Source: Fodinicola acaciae
GTDB taxonomy: Bacteria > Actinomycetota > Actinomycetes > Mycobacteriales > HKI-0501
Assembly (NCBI RefSeq): GCF_010993745.1
Contig: NZ_WOTN01000004.1
Location: 186,001-250,000 of the forward strand
Length of the DNA stretch: 64,000 nt
Reading direction: 5' to 3'
In this document: positions 24,762-34,434 of the stretch, piece by piece
Layout: each line of letters starts with the position of its first letter
Numbering within the stretch: the stretch's first letter is position 1
The notes under the pieces: generated by a model
The model's database searches: none
Seen by the model: the letters and a program-made list of their open reading frames with translations, nothing else
What the model was told of the DNA's origin: nothing
Translations under genes and position numbers: made by a program

Positions 24762-25004
24762 CTAAGGAGGCAGGCACGCCTCACAGACTGTCCGCACGTA
24801 GACGACGCGCGTGCTGCCGTTGTGGCCGTGGATCGCCTCGATGTCGGCGACCGAGTCCCACACCATGATCTGCCGGATGCCGGTCGTCGCGCCGGTCCAC
24901 TGCGTGACCGCCTTGCCGTCCGGGAACACCACACCCCACGCGACGATGCCGACGCCGGAGACGCCGGACGGGTCCGCGGAGCGTACGAGCGCGAAAGCCT
25001 TCAT
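24762..25004 (-). CDS. small hypothetical protein
   Basis: An 80-residue soluble protein (MKAFALVRSADPSGVSGVG, WGVVFPDGKAV, IHGHNGSTRVVYV) of a short actinobacterial family I recognise only as hypothetical (residues GVSGxG and HGHxG are typical). GGAGG lies very close to the ATG, so the exact start is uncertain. Two cysteines at the C-terminus. Confidence 0.55.
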   Translation of the reverse strand: MKAFALVRSADPSGVSGVGIVAWGVVFPDGKAVTQWTGATTGIRQIMVWDSVADIEAIHGHNGSTRVVYVRTVCEACLPP

Positions 25005-25079
25005 GCCTCCACGATGCGGACCCGCACCGACAGTTTCGGCGAGCACAAACTGTCAGACCGGGCTGTCAGGATCGGCGGC

Positions 25080-25292
25080 ATGGAGCTCATCCCGTACGCC
25101 AAGGAGGATCGCTGGCTCACCGCGGCGATCGACGGCGACGACGACATGATGAAGCATCTCGGCGGCGCGATCCGCGAGGACCAGATCGACGCGCTGTGCC
25201 GCAGGTTTGGCTTCCGGCTGGTCGAGGAGCGCGATCTGGACTTCCGCGGTCACCGGCTCCGCGTCAACGACTGGGTGCTAGTCGCCGGTTGA
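25080..25292 (+). pseudogene. GNAT acetyltransferase remnant with internal deletion
   Basis: A 70-residue reading frame that joins the two ends of a GNAT protein: residues 1-38 (MELIPYAKEDRWLTAAI ... MMKHLGG) resemble the family's N-terminal strand and helix, and residues 39-70 (ALCRRFGFRLVEERDLDFRGH) resemble the C-terminal GF-x-LV strand and tail. The acetyl-CoA-binding core (about 90 residues) is absent, apparently removed in frame. Its 3' end overlaps the convergent DinB gene by 15 bp. Confidence 0.55.
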
Positions 25293-25784
25293 GCCGTCGG
25301 CCATCTCGCGCAGGATGTCGAGATGGCCGTTGTGCCGCGCGATCTCCTCGATCAGATGGAACAGGATCCACCGCAGGTTCATGATCCTGCCGTCGCGCAG
25401 CGGCAGCTGAGCCGGCGTGTCCAGGTCCACGTCGGCCAGCCGCTCGTCGAAGCGGCGGCTCTGCTCGTCGTACTCGTCGAGCAGCTGCGTGATCGGATAG
25501 TCGACGGCGATGCGGAACTCGCGATCCGGATCCTCGTCGGTCCACGGACCGCGGTCCGGCTCACCGAAGAACCGGTTCTCGATCCAGCTGTGCTCGACCC
25601 AGCGTACGTGGTTGACCAGACCGGACAGCGTCATCAGCGGCGAGCCGGGCAGCTGCACCAGCTTGGCGTTGTCGGCGGACACGTCCTCGCACTTCGCGCG
25701 CACGGTCGCGCGTACGTAGTTGAGCATCGTCAGCAGCACGTTGCGCTCGTCGAGCGCGCCTTCAGGCAGGTCAGTTCTTGTCAT
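25278..25784 (-). CDS. DinB family protein (DUF664, mycothiol-dependent type)
   Basis: A 168-residue four-helix-bundle protein. Metal-binding histidines fit the DinB pattern: LVNHVRWVEHSWIENRFFGEP in the first half and HLIEEIARHNGHLDILRE (HxxxH) in the second. Actinobacterial members include mycothiol-dependent S-transferases. The ATG at 25784 is chosen over a longer reading because family members begin near MTRTDLP. Confidence 0.8.
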   Translation of the reverse strand: MTRTDLPEGALDERNVLLTMLNYVRATVRAKCEDVSADNAKLVQLPGSPLMTLSGLVNHVRWVEHSWIENRFFGEPDRGPWTDEDPDREFRIAVDYPITQLLDEYDEQSRRFDERLADVDLDTPAQLPLRDGRIMNLRWILFHLIEEIARHNGHLDILREMADGSTGD

Positions 25785-25905
25785 CGCGGGGAATGATCCT
25801 GCCGTACGACACGACTGTCGACCGATATTCGTCTGAAGCGATTCCGTAGGCGGGCAGGGACGAATCTCATATCGTTCAGGAGAGCGGAACACCGCCAACC
25901 CTCCC

Positions 25906-25911
25906 TACGAT
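25906..25911 (+). promoter_or_regulatory. -10 box of a leaderless promoter for mutA
   Basis: TACGAT is followed by 6 nt and the ATG at 25918; no ribosome site. Confidence 0.45.
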
Positions 25912-25917
25912 CCGGTT

Positions 25918-27678
25918 ATGACGGCGTCCGAGAAACCCCTGACGCTCGCCGCGGACTTCCCGCCGGCCAGCAGGGACGACTGGCGCGCGCTGGTGGAGAA
26001 GGTGGTCGGCAAGGCCGGTCTGACGCCGGACGCGCTGGTCAGCCACACGTACGACGGCATCGAGCTGCGGCCGCTCTACACGATCGACGACTCCGTCGGC
26101 GACATCGGTCTGCCCGGCCTTTCGCCGTACGTGCGTGGCAGCCGCCCGCAGGGCGCCGTGCCGGACGGCTGGGACGTGCGGCAGCGGCACGCGCGGCCCG
26201 ATCCGGCCGCGGTCCTCGCCGACCTGGAAAACGGCGTCACCTCGCTGTGGCTCGCCGGCATCGCGCCGGAGCACCTGCCGGCCGTGCTTTCCGAGGTATA
26301 TCTCGATCTCGCGCCGGTCGTTTTGGACGCTGGCGAGCAGGCCGAGGCCTCGGCGGCCGCGATGTTCGAGCTGTATGAGGAAAAGTCGGTGCCGGCCAGT
26401 GCGGCGCGCGGCAACCTCGGCGCCGATCCGATCGGTCTGCGGGCGCGCACCGGCCGTGTGCAGGACCTGGATGTGGCCGTACGACTGGCAAAACGCTGTG
26501 TGGCCGACTTTCCGCAGCTGCGCGCGGTCGTCGTGGACGGCACTCCGTATCACGAGGCCGGCGCGTCCGAGGCGCAGGAACTCGGCGTCACGATCGCGAC
26601 CGGTGTTGCGTATCTCCGCGCGCTGACCGACGCCGGTCTGAGCATCGACGATGCCTTGCGGCAGCTGGAATTCCGCTACGCGGCGACCGCGGATCAGTTC
26701 CTGACCATCGCAAAACTGCGCGCCGCTCGCCGGCTTTGGTCTCGTGTCGCGGATGTGAGCGGTGGCTCGTCCGGCGCTCAGCATCAGCACGCGGTGACCT
26801 CGGCGGCGATGATGACGCGGCGCGATCCGTGGGTCAACATGCTGCGTACGACGCTGGCCTGTTTCGGCGCCGGCATCGGTGGCGCCGAGGCGATCACGGT
26901 GTTGCCGTTCGACGCGGCGCTCGGCCTGCCCGACGCGTTCGCGCGCCGGATCGCGCGGAACACCCACGCGTTGCTGATGGCCGAGTCGCACGTGGCACGC
27001 GTGATCGACCCGTCCGGCGGTTCCTGGTATGTCGAACGGCTCACCGACGACCTGGCGCGAGCCGGCTGGACGTTCTTCCAGGAGCTGGAAAAGGCCGGTG
27101 GTCTGCCGGCCGCTCTGCGGCTCGCCGCCGAGAAAATCGCGGCGACACAGGAAAGACGGCGTGACGACATCGCGCACCGCCGGCAGCCGATCACCGGAGT
27201 GAGCGAGTTTCCGCACCTGGCCGAGAAACCGGTCGTACGGCCGGCCGCACCGACGACCGAAACCGGTGGCCTGCCACGGATCCGCTACGCCGAGGACTTC
27301 GAGCGGCTGCGCGACCGCAGTGATGCCGTGCTGGAGAAAACCGGTGAACGGCCGAAGGTTTTCCTGGCGACGCTGGACAAGGTGGCCGTACACACCGCGC
27401 GGTCGACCTTCGCGGCCAACCTGCTCCAGGCCGGCGGCATCGAGCCGGTCGCCGGACCGCCGGAGGATTTTGCCGGCAGCGGCGCGAAGATCGCCTGCGT
27501 CTGCTCGTCGGACGAGGTCTATGTCGAGCGGGCCGAAGAAACCGTCAAGGCCCTGCGCGCGGCGGGTGCCGAGCGGGTGCTGGTCGCCGGCCGCCGGTCG
27601 TACGGCGCCGACCAGCGGATTTTCGCCGACTGCAACGCGATCGAGGTCCTCACCAGCCTCATGGAGGTGCTGGCATGA
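25918..27678 (+). CDS. mutA: methylmalonyl-CoA mutase small subunit
   Basis: A 586-residue non-catalytic subunit of the heterodimeric B12-dependent mutase that interconverts (R)-methylmalonyl-CoA and succinyl-CoA. The TIM-barrel-like half contains [12 protein letters not shown] and [11 protein letters not shown]-type segments; the C-terminal cobalamin-fold domain lacks the DxHxxG cobalt-ligand motif, as expected for this subunit. Leaderless ATG. Its TGA overlaps the mutB ATG. Confidence 0.95.
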   Translation: MTASEKPLTLAADFPPASRDDWRALVEKVVGKAGLTPDALVSHTYDGIELRPLYTIDDSVGDIGLPGLSPYVRGSRPQGAVPDGWDVRQRHARPDPAAVLADLENGVTSLWLAGIAPEHLPAVLSEVYLDLAPVVLDAGEQAEASAAAMFELYEEKSVPASAARGNLGADPIGLRARTGRVQDLDVAVRLAKRCVADFPQLRAVVVDGTPYHEAGASEAQELGVTIATGVAYLRALTDAGLSIDDALRQLEFRYAATADQFLTIAKLRAARRLWSRVADVSGGSSGAQHQHAVTSAAMMTRRDPWVNMLRTTLACFGAGIGGAEAITVLPFDAALGLPDAFARRIARNTHALLMAESHVARVIDPSGGSWYVERLTDDLARAGWTFFQELEKAGGLPAALRLAAEKIAATQERRRDDIAHRRQPITGVSEFPHLAEKPVVRPAAPTTETGGLPRIRYAEDFERLRDRSDAVLEKTGERPKVFLATLDKVAVHTARSTFAANLLQAGGIEPVAGPPEDFAGSGAKIACVCSSDEVYVERAEETVKALRAAGAERVLVAGRRSYGADQRIFADCNAIEVLTSLMEVLA

Positions 27679-29849
27679 TCCCGGACTTCACCACCGTCGA
27701 CCTCGGCGAGCCGATCACCGACGGCAACACCGAGCGGTGGCAGGCGGCCGTCCAGGCCGAGACCGGCAAGGGACCGGACGCGCTGGTCTGGGAGACGCCG
27801 GAAGGCATCGGCGTGCGACCCGTCTACACCGGCGACGACCTGGCCGGCCTGGATTTCCTGCGGACCTATCCGGGAATCGTGCCGTATCTGCGCGGGCCCT
27901 ACCCGACGATGTACGTCAACCAGCCGTGGACGATCCGCCAGTATGCCGGATTTTCCACCGCACAGGAGTCCAACGCCTTCTATCGCCGCAATCTGGCCGC
28001 CGGCCAGAAAGGCCTGTCGATCGCCTTCGACCTGCCGACGCACCGCGGCTATGACTCCGACCATCCGCGGGTGGCCGGCGACGTCGGCATGGCCGGCGTG
28101 GCGATCGACTCGATCTATGACATGCGGCAGCTCTTCGACGGCATTCCACTCGACCGGATGAGCGTGTCGATGACCATGAACGGTGCCGTCCTGCCGGTCC
28201 TCGCTTTGTACGTCGTGGCCGCCGAGGAGCAGGGTGTGCCGCCGGAGAAACTGTCCGGGACCATCCAGAACGACATCCTCAAGGAGTTCATGGTCCGCAA
28301 CACCTACATCTATCCGCCGCAGCACTCGATGCGGATCATCTCCGACATTTTCTCGTACACGTCGCAGAAAATGCCGCGGTTCAACTCGATCTCCATCTCC
28401 GGCTACCACATGCAGGAGGCCGGCGCGACCGCCGACCTGGAGCTCGCCTACACGCTGGCCGACGGCGTCGAATACATCCGCGCCGGCCTCGACGGCGGCC
28501 TGAGCATCGACGCGTTCGCGCCGCGGCTGTCGTTTTTCTGGGCCATCGGGATGAACTTCTTCATGGAGGTCGCGAAAATGCGCGCGGCCCGGCTGCTGTG
28601 GGCCAAGCTGGTCAGGCAGTTCGAGCCGCGGAGCGACAAGTCGCTGAGCCTGCGTACGCACTGCCAGACCTCCGGCTGGTCGCTGACCGCGCAGGACGTC
28701 TACAACAACGTCGTACGCACCTGCGTCGAGGCGATGGCCGCGACGCAGGGGCACACGCAGTCGTTGCACACCAACGCTCTGGACGAGGCACTGGCACTGC
28801 CGACCGACTTTTCCGCGCGTATCGCCCGAAACACACAGCTGCTGTTGCAGCAGGAGTCGGGCACGACCAGGGTCATCGACCCGTGGGGCGGCAGCGCGTA
28901 CGTCGAACGGCTCACCTACGACCTCGCGCGCCGAGCCTGGGACCACATCACCGAGGTCGAGCAGGCCGGTGGCATGGCCGCCGCGATCGAGGCGGGGATC
29001 TCGAAACTGCGCATCGAGGAGGCGGCGGCGCGTACCCAGGCACGCATCGACTCCGGCCGCCAGCCGGTGATCGGCGTGAACAAATACCGCGTCGACAAGG
29101 ACGAGGAGATCGAGGTCCTCAAGGTCGACAACACCTCGGTACGCCGTCAACAGGTGGAAAAACTGCGCCAGCTGCGCGAGGAGCGCGACGACCGGAGCGT
29201 ACGGGCCGCGCTCGACCGGCTGACGAAAGCCGCCGAAACCAAGGAAAACCTGCTGTCGGCGGCGATCGACGCGGCGCGCGCGATGGCGACCGTCGGCGAG
29301 ATCTCCGACGCGATGGAGAAGGTCTACGGACGGCATTCCGGTCAGATCCGGACGATCTCCGGCGTCTATCGCGACGAGGTTGGCAAGGTGGCGAACGTGG
29401 AGGCGGTACGCGAGAAGGTCGAGGCTTTCGAGGCGGAGGAAGGCCGCCGGCCGCGGATCCTGGTGGCGAAGATGGGGCAGGACGGCCACGACCGCGGCCA
29501 GAAGGTGATCGCCACCGCCTTCGCCGACCTCGGTTTCGACGTCGACGTCGGTCCGCTTTTCCAGACGCCGGCCGAGGTCGCCATGCAGGCGGCCGAGGCG
29601 GACGTGCACATCGTCGGCGTCAGCTCGCTTGCCGCCGGTCACCTCACTCTCGTGCCGGCTTTGCGCGAAGAGCTCGACAAACTCGAGCGCTCCGACATCC
29701 TGATCGTGGTCGGTGGCGTGATCCCGCCGCAGGACCATGAAAAGCTGCGCGAGGCCGGCGCCGCGGCGATTTTCCCGCCGGGGACGGTGATCGCCGACGC
29801 GGCCGGCAAGCTGCTCGACGACCTGGCCGACAGTCTCGGCCACCACTGA
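27675..29849 (+). CDS. mutB: methylmalonyl-CoA mutase large (catalytic) subunit
   Basis: A 724-residue catalytic subunit. N-terminal barrel with [18 protein letters not shown] and [15 protein letters not shown]; the C-terminal B12-binding domain carries DGHDRG, supplying the cobalt-coordinating His. ATGA overlap with mutA and a 3-bp gap to the chaperone GTPase. Together they convert propionate-derived methylmalonyl-CoA to succinyl-CoA or, in reverse, supply polyketide precursors. Confidence 0.97.
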   Translation: MIPDFTTVDLGEPITDGNTERWQAAVQAETGKGPDALVWETPEGIGVRPVYTGDDLAGLDFLRTYPGIVPYLRGPYPTMYVNQPWTIRQYAGFSTAQESNAFYRRNLAAGQKGLSIAFDLPTHRGYDSDHPRVAGDVGMAGVAIDSIYDMRQLFDGIPLDRMSVSMTMNGAVLPVLALYVVAAEEQGVPPEKLSGTIQNDILKEFMVRNTYIYPPQHSMRIISDIFSYTSQKMPRFNSISISGYHMQEAGATADLELAYTLADGVEYIRAGLDGGLSIDAFAPRLSFFWAIGMNFFMEVAKMRAARLLWAKLVRQFEPRSDKSLSLRTHCQTSGWSLTAQDVYNNVVRTCVEAMAATQGHTQSLHTNALDEALALPTDFSARIARNTQLLLQQESGTTRVIDPWGGSAYVERLTYDLARRAWDHITEVEQAGGMAAAIEAGISKLRIEEAAARTQARIDSGRQPVIGVNKYRVDKDEEIEVLKVDNTSVRRQQVEKLRQLREERDDRSVRAALDRLTKAAETKENLLSAAIDAARAMATVGEISDAMEKVYGRHSGQIRTISGVYRDEVGKVANVEAVREKVEAFEAEEGRRPRILVAKMGQDGHDRGQKVIATAFADLGFDVDVGPLFQTPAEVAMQAAEADVHIVGVSSLAAGHLTLVPALREELDKLERSDILIVVGGVIPPQDHEKLREAGAAAIFPPGTVIADAAGKLLDDLADSLGHH

Positions 29850-29852
29850 GTC

Positions 29853-30839
29853 ATGGCGCGGGCCGTCGATGTCCAGGAGTACGCCGAAAAGGTGCGCGGC
29901 GGCTCGCGTACGCACCTGGCCAGGGCCATCACTTTGGTCGAGTCACGGCATCCCGAGCATCGCAGGCAGGCGCAGGAGCTGCTGGTCGAGCTGATGCCGG
30001 CGGCCGGCGGCGCTCACCGCGTCGGCATCAGCGGCGTGCCAGGTGTAGGAAAATCGACCTTCATCGACGCGCTCGGCACCCGGCTGACCGGCGACGGACA
30101 CCGGGTCGCGGTGCTGGCCGTCGACCCGTCGTCGAGCCGGTCCGGCGGCAGCATCCTCGGCGACAAGACGCGGATGACCCGCCTTTCGGTGGATCCACAC
30201 GCGTTCGTACGCCCGTCGCCGACCTCCGGCACGCTCGGCGGCGTCGCGACCGCGACCAGAGAGTCGATCGTGCTGGTCGAGGCGGCCGGCTATGACGTCG
30301 TACTCGTCGAGACCGTCGGCGTCGGGCAGTCGGAGATCACCGTCGCCGGCATGGTGGACTGTTTTCTCTACCTCACGCTGGCCAGGACCGGCGACCAGCT
30401 GCAGGGGATCAAGCGCGGCGTGCTGGAGATCGCCGACATCATCGCGGTCAACAAAGCCGATGGCGAGCACGAAAAGGAGGCAAGGAAGGCGGCGCGCGAG
30501 CTCGCCGTCGCGTTGCGGTTGCTGCAACAACCGGACGCCAGCTGGCAGCCGCCGGCGTTGACCTGCAGCGGTCTCACCGGCGCCGGCCTGCCGGAATTGT
30601 GGGCCGAGGTGGACAAACACCACAGGATCGGCGTCGAAACCGGAGAACTGGCGGAAAAACGCCGGCGCCAGCAGGTGGACTGGACCTGGGCGATCGTGCG
30701 TGACCGGATCGAGGACCGGCTGCGCCACCATCCGGACGTACGCCTTCTCGTGCCAGACCTGGAGAAACAGGTGCGCGCCGGCGACCTCACGCCAAGCCTG
30801 GCCGCGGCCGAGATTCTGAAAGCATTCGGAGCGTCGTAA
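29853..30839 (+). CDS. meaB: methylmalonyl-CoA mutase-associated GTPase MeaB
   Basis: A 328-residue G3E-class P-loop GTPase: Walker A GVPGVGKSTFIDALG (about residues 53-67), VDPSSSRSGGSILGDKTRM switch, ETVGVGQSE, and VNKADGEHE as the NKxD. MeaB gates cobalamin loading and protects the mutase. Third gene of the mut operon. Confidence 0.95.
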   Translation: MARAVDVQEYAEKVRGGSRTHLARAITLVESRHPEHRRQAQELLVELMPAAGGAHRVGISGVPGVGKSTFIDALGTRLTGDGHRVAVLAVDPSSSRSGGSILGDKTRMTRLSVDPHAFVRPSPTSGTLGGVATATRESIVLVEAAGYDVVLVETVGVGQSEITVAGMVDCFLYLTLARTGDQLQGIKRGVLEIADIIAVNKADGEHEKEARKAARELAVALRLLQQPDASWQPPALTCSGLTGAGLPELWAEVDKHHRIGVETGELAEKRRRQQVDWTWAIVRDRIEDRLRHHPDVRLLVPDLEKQVRAGDLTPSLAAAEILKAFGAS

Positions 30840-30843
30840 GAGC

Positions 30844-30954
30844 CTGTTGGTAAACAATTTCGTTCAACAGTAGTGTTGCGCGGCAGCGGCCGATCTGTGG
30901 TAGGAACGTCGTTGCATACTTCATACTGCTTTCCGGCCGTACCGGAGGTGGGTA
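30844..30954 (+). promoter_or_regulatory. promoter region of the OFA-type transporter
   Basis: Contains an imperfect dyad CTGTTG (30844-30849) / CAACAG (30865-30870) and a CATACT direct repeat near 30915-30926 that may hold the -10. GGAGG stands 7 nt before the GTG at 30955. Confidence 0.35.
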
Positions 30955-32346
30955 GTGACCAGCTTTCTCTCCCGCGAGCGGACGATCGCCGGGCCGGAGT
31001 TCAGCCGCTGGCTGATCCCGCCGGCCGCACTCGCTGTCCACCTGTGCATCGGCCAGGCGTACGCCACCAGTGTTTACAAGACCGCGCTGGTCAAACACCT
31101 CGGCGCCGACCAGACCTCGGTCGGCATCGTCTTCTCCATCGCGATCGTGATGCTCGGGCTGTCGGCCGCCGTCGCCGGCACCTGGGTCGACCGCAACGGC
31201 CCGCGTAAGGCGATGTTCACCGCCGCGTGCTTCTGGGCCGCCGGCTTCCTGGTCGGCGCGCTCGGCATCGCGACCAAACAGCTCTGGCTGATCTATCTCG
31301 GCTATGGCTTCATCGGCGGCATCGGCCTCGGGATCGGTTACATCTCGCCGGTTTCCACCCTGATCAAGTGGTTTCCGGACCGGCCGGGACTGGCCACCGG
31401 CCTTGCCATCATGGGATTCGGCGGCGGCGCGCTGATCGCCAGCCCGCTCTCGACGCAGCTGATGAGCCTGTACGACCCGGCGTACGTGCCGTCCGACCCG
31501 AAGTCGGTGGCCAGCGGATCGGCCGTGGCGCTGCTTTTCGTCACGCTCGGCATCGTCTATTTCATCGTGATGATGTATGGCGTTTTCACCGTCAAAGTGC
31601 CGGCCGACAACTGGAAGCCGGCCGGCTTCGACCCGGCGGCCGAGACCGCGAAACCGTTGGTGTCAAAGGCGGACGTGTCGGCGGCGAATGCGATCAGGAC
31701 GCCACAGTTCTATTTCCTCTGGCTGGTGCTTTTCTGCAACGTCACCGCCGGCATCGGCATCCTGGAACAGGCCGCGCCGATGATCCAGGACTTTTTCCGT
31801 GGTGACAACGGCGTTTCCACCGTCGCGGCGGCCGCGGCGACCGGTTTCGTCGGCCTGCTCTCGATCGCCAACATGGGTGGCCGGATCCTCTGGTCGACCA
31901 CCTCGGACCTGATCGGCCGCAAGCCGATGTACATGATCTATCTCGGCGTCGGCATCGTCCTCTATCTCGTGCTCGCCTTCGCCGGCCACCTGCACACCGC
32001 GCTGTTCGTCCTCATCACCGCGCTGATCCTGTCGTTCTACGGTGGCGGTTTCTCGACGGTGCCGGCGTATCTGCGTGACCTGTTCGGCACCTACCAGGTC
32101 GGCGCGATCCACGGCCGGCTGCTCACCGCGTGGTCGGCCGCCGGCATCGCCGGCCCGCTGATCGTGAACGGTTTCCTTGACGCACAAGGAAAGCCCGGCA
32201 CACTGACGGCCAGCGCGTATCAGCCGGCGCTGTTCACCATGATCGCCATCCTGCTGGTTGGCTTCGTCGCCAACCTGCTGATCCGCCCGGTCGCCGAGCG
32301 CTTCCACGAGCCGAAGAGCGCCACCACCGAAGGGGCCACGGCATGA
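30955..32346 (+). CDS. MFS carrier, oxalate/formate antiporter (OFA) family
   Basis: A 463-residue, 12-helix MFS protein: start PAALAVHLCIGQAYATSVYKTALV, motif A-like GTWVDRNGPRKA after helix 2, and the second-half ILWSTTSDLIGRKPMYM. It falls in the OFA group that moves carboxylates such as oxalate, formate, lactate or pyruvate; substrate not determined. It overlaps a 35-residue membrane peptide gene by ATGA. Confidence 0.85.
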   Translation: MTSFLSRERTIAGPEFSRWLIPPAALAVHLCIGQAYATSVYKTALVKHLGADQTSVGIVFSIAIVMLGLSAAVAGTWVDRNGPRKAMFTAACFWAAGFLVGALGIATKQLWLIYLGYGFIGGIGLGIGYISPVSTLIKWFPDRPGLATGLAIMGFGGGALIASPLSTQLMSLYDPAYVPSDPKSVASGSAVALLFVTLGIVYFIVMMYGVFTVKVPADNWKPAGFDPAAETAKPLVSKADVSAANAIRTPQFYFLWLVLFCNVTAGIGILEQAAPMIQDFFRGDNGVSTVAAAAATGFVGLLSIANMGGRILWSTTSDLIGRKPMYMIYLGVGIVLYLVLAFAGHLHTALFVLITALILSFYGGGFSTVPAYLRDLFGTYQVGAIHGRLLTAWSAAGIAGPLIVNGFLDAQGKPGTLTASAYQPALFTMIAILLVGFVANLLIRPVAERFHEPKSATTEGATA

Positions 32347-32450
32347 ACATGAAGGTCCGCGTCGCGATCGGCTGGGTCCTGGTGAGCATCCTGCTCGCGT
32401 ACGGCGTCTACCAGACGCTCACCAAGGCGTTCCTGCTCTTCACCGCATAG
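32343..32450 (+). CDS. 35-residue single-helix membrane peptide, MFS companion
   Basis: MNMKVRVAIGW followed by a hydrophobic helix (VLVSILLAYGVYQTL) and FLLFTA. The ATG overlaps the transporter TGA (ATGA), so it is translationally coupled. From memory, tiny single-helix partners are annotated beside OFA-type carriers in other actinobacteria (MFS transporter small subunit); here it likely stabilises or regulates the carrier. Confidence 0.7.
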   Translation: MNMKVRVAIGWVLVSILLAYGVYQTLTKAFLLFTA

Positions 32451-32742
32451 GCGGTTTTGTCATACGCTGCGCGGCGTCGTACACCAGACTCCCGGCAGCG
32501 AGGCCCAAGCGTAAGCGAGTAATGATGTTTGTGCCCGCCACGCTTCTCGACGACGCGGCGTACGCCTGACAGACCGGCGAGAACGTCGTCCGCCGTGCGT
32601 GACGGTCGCCAAGTATGGTTTTCCGCCCAGCCGATGAGTTATCGTCGAGTCACGGAGGGTCGTCATCGTAGATCGGGTTGTATGGGCAGTACGAGACTAT
32701 GGAAGGACGTTGATAGGCCACTCATCGGCGATAAGAGGCTCA

Positions 32743-32862
32743 ATGAATGTCCAACGGCTGATCACAGACGGCCAGTTGGAGGTGATCGTTCCAGCCGACA
32801 AATATCGAGAGAGTCTTCCGTCCAGTTCATTGCCTGCGTACGACGCTCTACTCATCATCTGA
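32743..32862 (+). CDS. possible 39-residue small protein
   Basis: Starts MNVQRLITDGQLEVIVPADKY, ends LPAYDALLII. An AAGAGG site lies 4 nt before the ATG and a hairpin follows the stop by 10 bp, which is the only support. The VIVPADKY segment faintly recalls antitoxin C-termini, so it might be a remnant. Low certainty. Confidence 0.3.
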   Translation: MNVQRLITDGQLEVIVPADKYRESLPSSSLPAYDALLII

Positions 32863-32872
32863 CCGGTTGTTG

Positions 32873-32895
32873 GCCGGTTGGGATGGCCAACCGGC
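32873..32895 (+). terminator. terminator hairpin
   Basis: GCCGGTTGG / CCAACCGGC, 9-bp stem with a 5-nt loop, no T-tract. Confidence 0.5.
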
Positions 32896-33009
32896 GCGCG
32901 GATTCGGTGGAACGGCCGATGTCGTCGCCTTAGCGCGAACGAATGGCACGCCAGTCACGGTCGTCTGACCTAAAGGCGTTTCGCGCGGTAGCTAGTCTTC
33001 GGTCTCGAC

Positions 33010-33627
33010 ATGCCGATATTGCCCGGAGAGCAGGACCTTCCGGCGCACATGGAAGGGTTCGCAGTGGATGCCGGACCGGCGGAGCCGAGATGCCGAGATG
33101 CCGAGAACAGGATGGCCGAAGCGCGCGACTCCCTGAATGAGGCTCGATCGCATTTCCGAGTGCGGCCGCCGGATTGGCGAACGAACAGCGTTGCGTGGAC
33201 AGTATGGATGCCCCAGCAACTACAGAAAGCCCTCCCGGCACGCATGGCCAAGCGCTGCATGGCCGCCGGAATCGTCATCGCTGCTGATGGAAGGCCTTTC
33301 CCAGTGGCGCCGGATCAGTCCGGAGCGGAAGCTGTCCTGACGGCGTTGCGAACAGGCCAGTACGGCGAGACACCACTCCGGGCATGGCTCCGGGAGCAAT
33401 GGCTAGACGCAGAAGCGCACAGCGACAACGCGGCTGAAGCCGGCGACGATGCCGCCGGAGTCGGATACGCGCGACGCGCACGCGCCTTTGCGGCCAGCTA
33501 CCACGCAGTCGCGGCCGACACTGAAGCTGCGGCCCTCGACAGCGTGTACGAAGCCCGGAACATGGCCCGGCCACGAGACCAAGTCGACGCCATCGTTAGC
33601 GGCATACTCGACAGTGGTCCACGATAG
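33010..33627 (+). CDS. hypothetical protein, Ala-rich
   Basis: A 205-residue frame with no recognised domain. The C-terminal 120 residues are Ala/Glu/Asp/Arg-rich and predicted helical (AEAGDDAAGVGYARRARAF), with several Trp in WLREQWLD and no membrane segment. No ribosome site; TAGTCT at 32993-32998 is 11 nt from the ATG. The stretch is less GC-rich than its surroundings, consistent with recent acquisition. Real coding is likely but not certain. Confidence 0.45.
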   Translation: MPILPGEQDLPAHMEGFAVDAGPAEPRCRDAENRMAEARDSLNEARSHFRVRPPDWRTNSVAWTVWMPQQLQKALPARMAKRCMAAGIVIAADGRPFPVAPDQSGAEAVLTALRTGQYGETPLRAWLREQWLDAEAHSDNAAEAGDDAAGVGYARRARAFAASYHAVAADTEAAALDSVYEARNMARPRDQVDAIVSGILDSGPR

Positions 33628-33861
33628 CCGCCGTCACACTTGCTCGGCACTCGGTAGCGTTTTCCCTGGTCGCAGGAACTCATGGTGACGAAACTGGGAA
33701 CCAAGTCTGGTGACCGGTTTGCGTGCGGCGGAGCCGCTCGGCGTGGCGGCGCGACGTGGGCAGTTTCGCCGTGCCGGCAGGGCGGCCTCGGTCGGAGGGA
33801 TGTAACAGCGGCTCGACTGTCGCCCCTCGGAAACGGCGACCGGCCTCGGGACCAAAGCTCC
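33628..33861. other. 234-bp stretch without a supported gene
   Basis: Open frames on both strands lack ribosome sites or family resemblance. Confidence 0.4.
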
Positions 33862-34029
33862 CTAGCGAGGGCGCTTGACCAGGATGCGGCCGGTGGCCGT
33901 ACGGATGGCGACGAGGCGATAGCGAGCCGGTGCGACCGGCGCCACCGGCTCGCGGCGCGGCCACTCGCGGTGCCGCTCGTGGCGGCCGAGCACGGTGAAC
34001 AGGGTCCGGGATGGCGCGGCGACCGGCAT
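33862..34029 (-). CDS. 55-residue basic small protein
   Basis: MPVAAPSRTLFTVLGRHERH ... RILVKRPR: highly basic, Arg-rich (12 Arg). The ATG overlaps the stop of the upstream Cys-containing small gene (ATGA). No family recognised; may bind nucleic acid. Confidence 0.5.
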   Translation of the reverse strand: MPVAAPSRTLFTVLGRHERHREWPRREPVAPVAPARYRLVAIRTATGRILVKRPR

Positions 34030-34238
34030 CAGACGGCCTCCAGCAGCCGGACCGGCATCGGAAACTGGTACGCCGACACGTCCGACCGCTCACACGGCCA
34101 CGCCGACCCGCAGTCCGCACACAGGCCGTCGAGCTGGACGTGCGTACCGGTCTCGGCCTCGACCGACGGCGCGGTGACGATCATCATCCAGCCACCTGGT
34201 TGTTGCGGACAGCGATGCAGAAACCTCCGCGCGTTCAT
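34029..34238 (-). CDS. 69-residue small protein with a CxxC motif
   Basis: MNARRFLHRCPQQ, then HVQLDGLCADCGSAWPCER. The LCADCGSAWPC segment with three Cys is common in short actinobacterial proteins that stand near XRE regulators, and suggests a zinc site. G-rich sequence upstream of the ATG could act as ribosome site. Forms a two-gene operon with the basic protein downstream. Confidence 0.55.
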   Translation of the reverse strand: MNARRFLHRCPQQPGGWMMIVTAPSVEAETGTHVQLDGLCADCGSAWPCERSDVSAYQFPMPVRLLEAV

Positions 34239-34354
34239 TTCCCCATCCCCCCTCGACGCGGCCGCCACTCACCCGAACGGCCACTAAGGGTTCAGTCTTA
34301 TGGACAAGGCGTGATCGGCCGCGCCCAAGCCGCGCATATCGGTCATACTTCCTT

Positions 34355-34407
34355 CGCATAGTCGATGGGCCGGCCGATGGCCGCGGCCGGCCAGCTGCGA
34401 CTATGCG
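34355..34407 (+). promoter_or_regulatory. long inverted repeat upstream of the amino-acid ABC operon
   Basis: CGCATAGTCG (34355-34364) and CGACTATGCG (34398-34407), perfect 10-bp arms 33 bp apart enclosing a GC-rich inner dyad (GGCCGGCC). Ends 27 bp before the first gene. Could be an operator pair or a leader-RNA hairpin. Confidence 0.5.
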
Positions 34408-34434
34408 TATCTGGTTTCAACGTTGGAGGAGCCG

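Larger units (their letters stand above)
32451..33009. other. 559-bp accessory intergenic region
   Basis: Base composition is visibly less GC-rich than in neighbouring operons. Apart from one small ORF and a hairpin (separate entries) no gene can be supported. Confidence 0.45.

Noticed and set aside
24618-24790. Plus-strand frame (VTYALAPQPVSVEVDGVRGTW) near 24650
   Set aside because: No start with a ribosome site and no family; overlaps the tail of the minus-strand hypothetical gene.
33680-34120. 146-codon minus-strand Arg-rich frame
   Set aside because: Composition is typical of an out-of-frame reading in GC-rich DNA; the small ORFs in another frame have ATGA coupling and are preferred.
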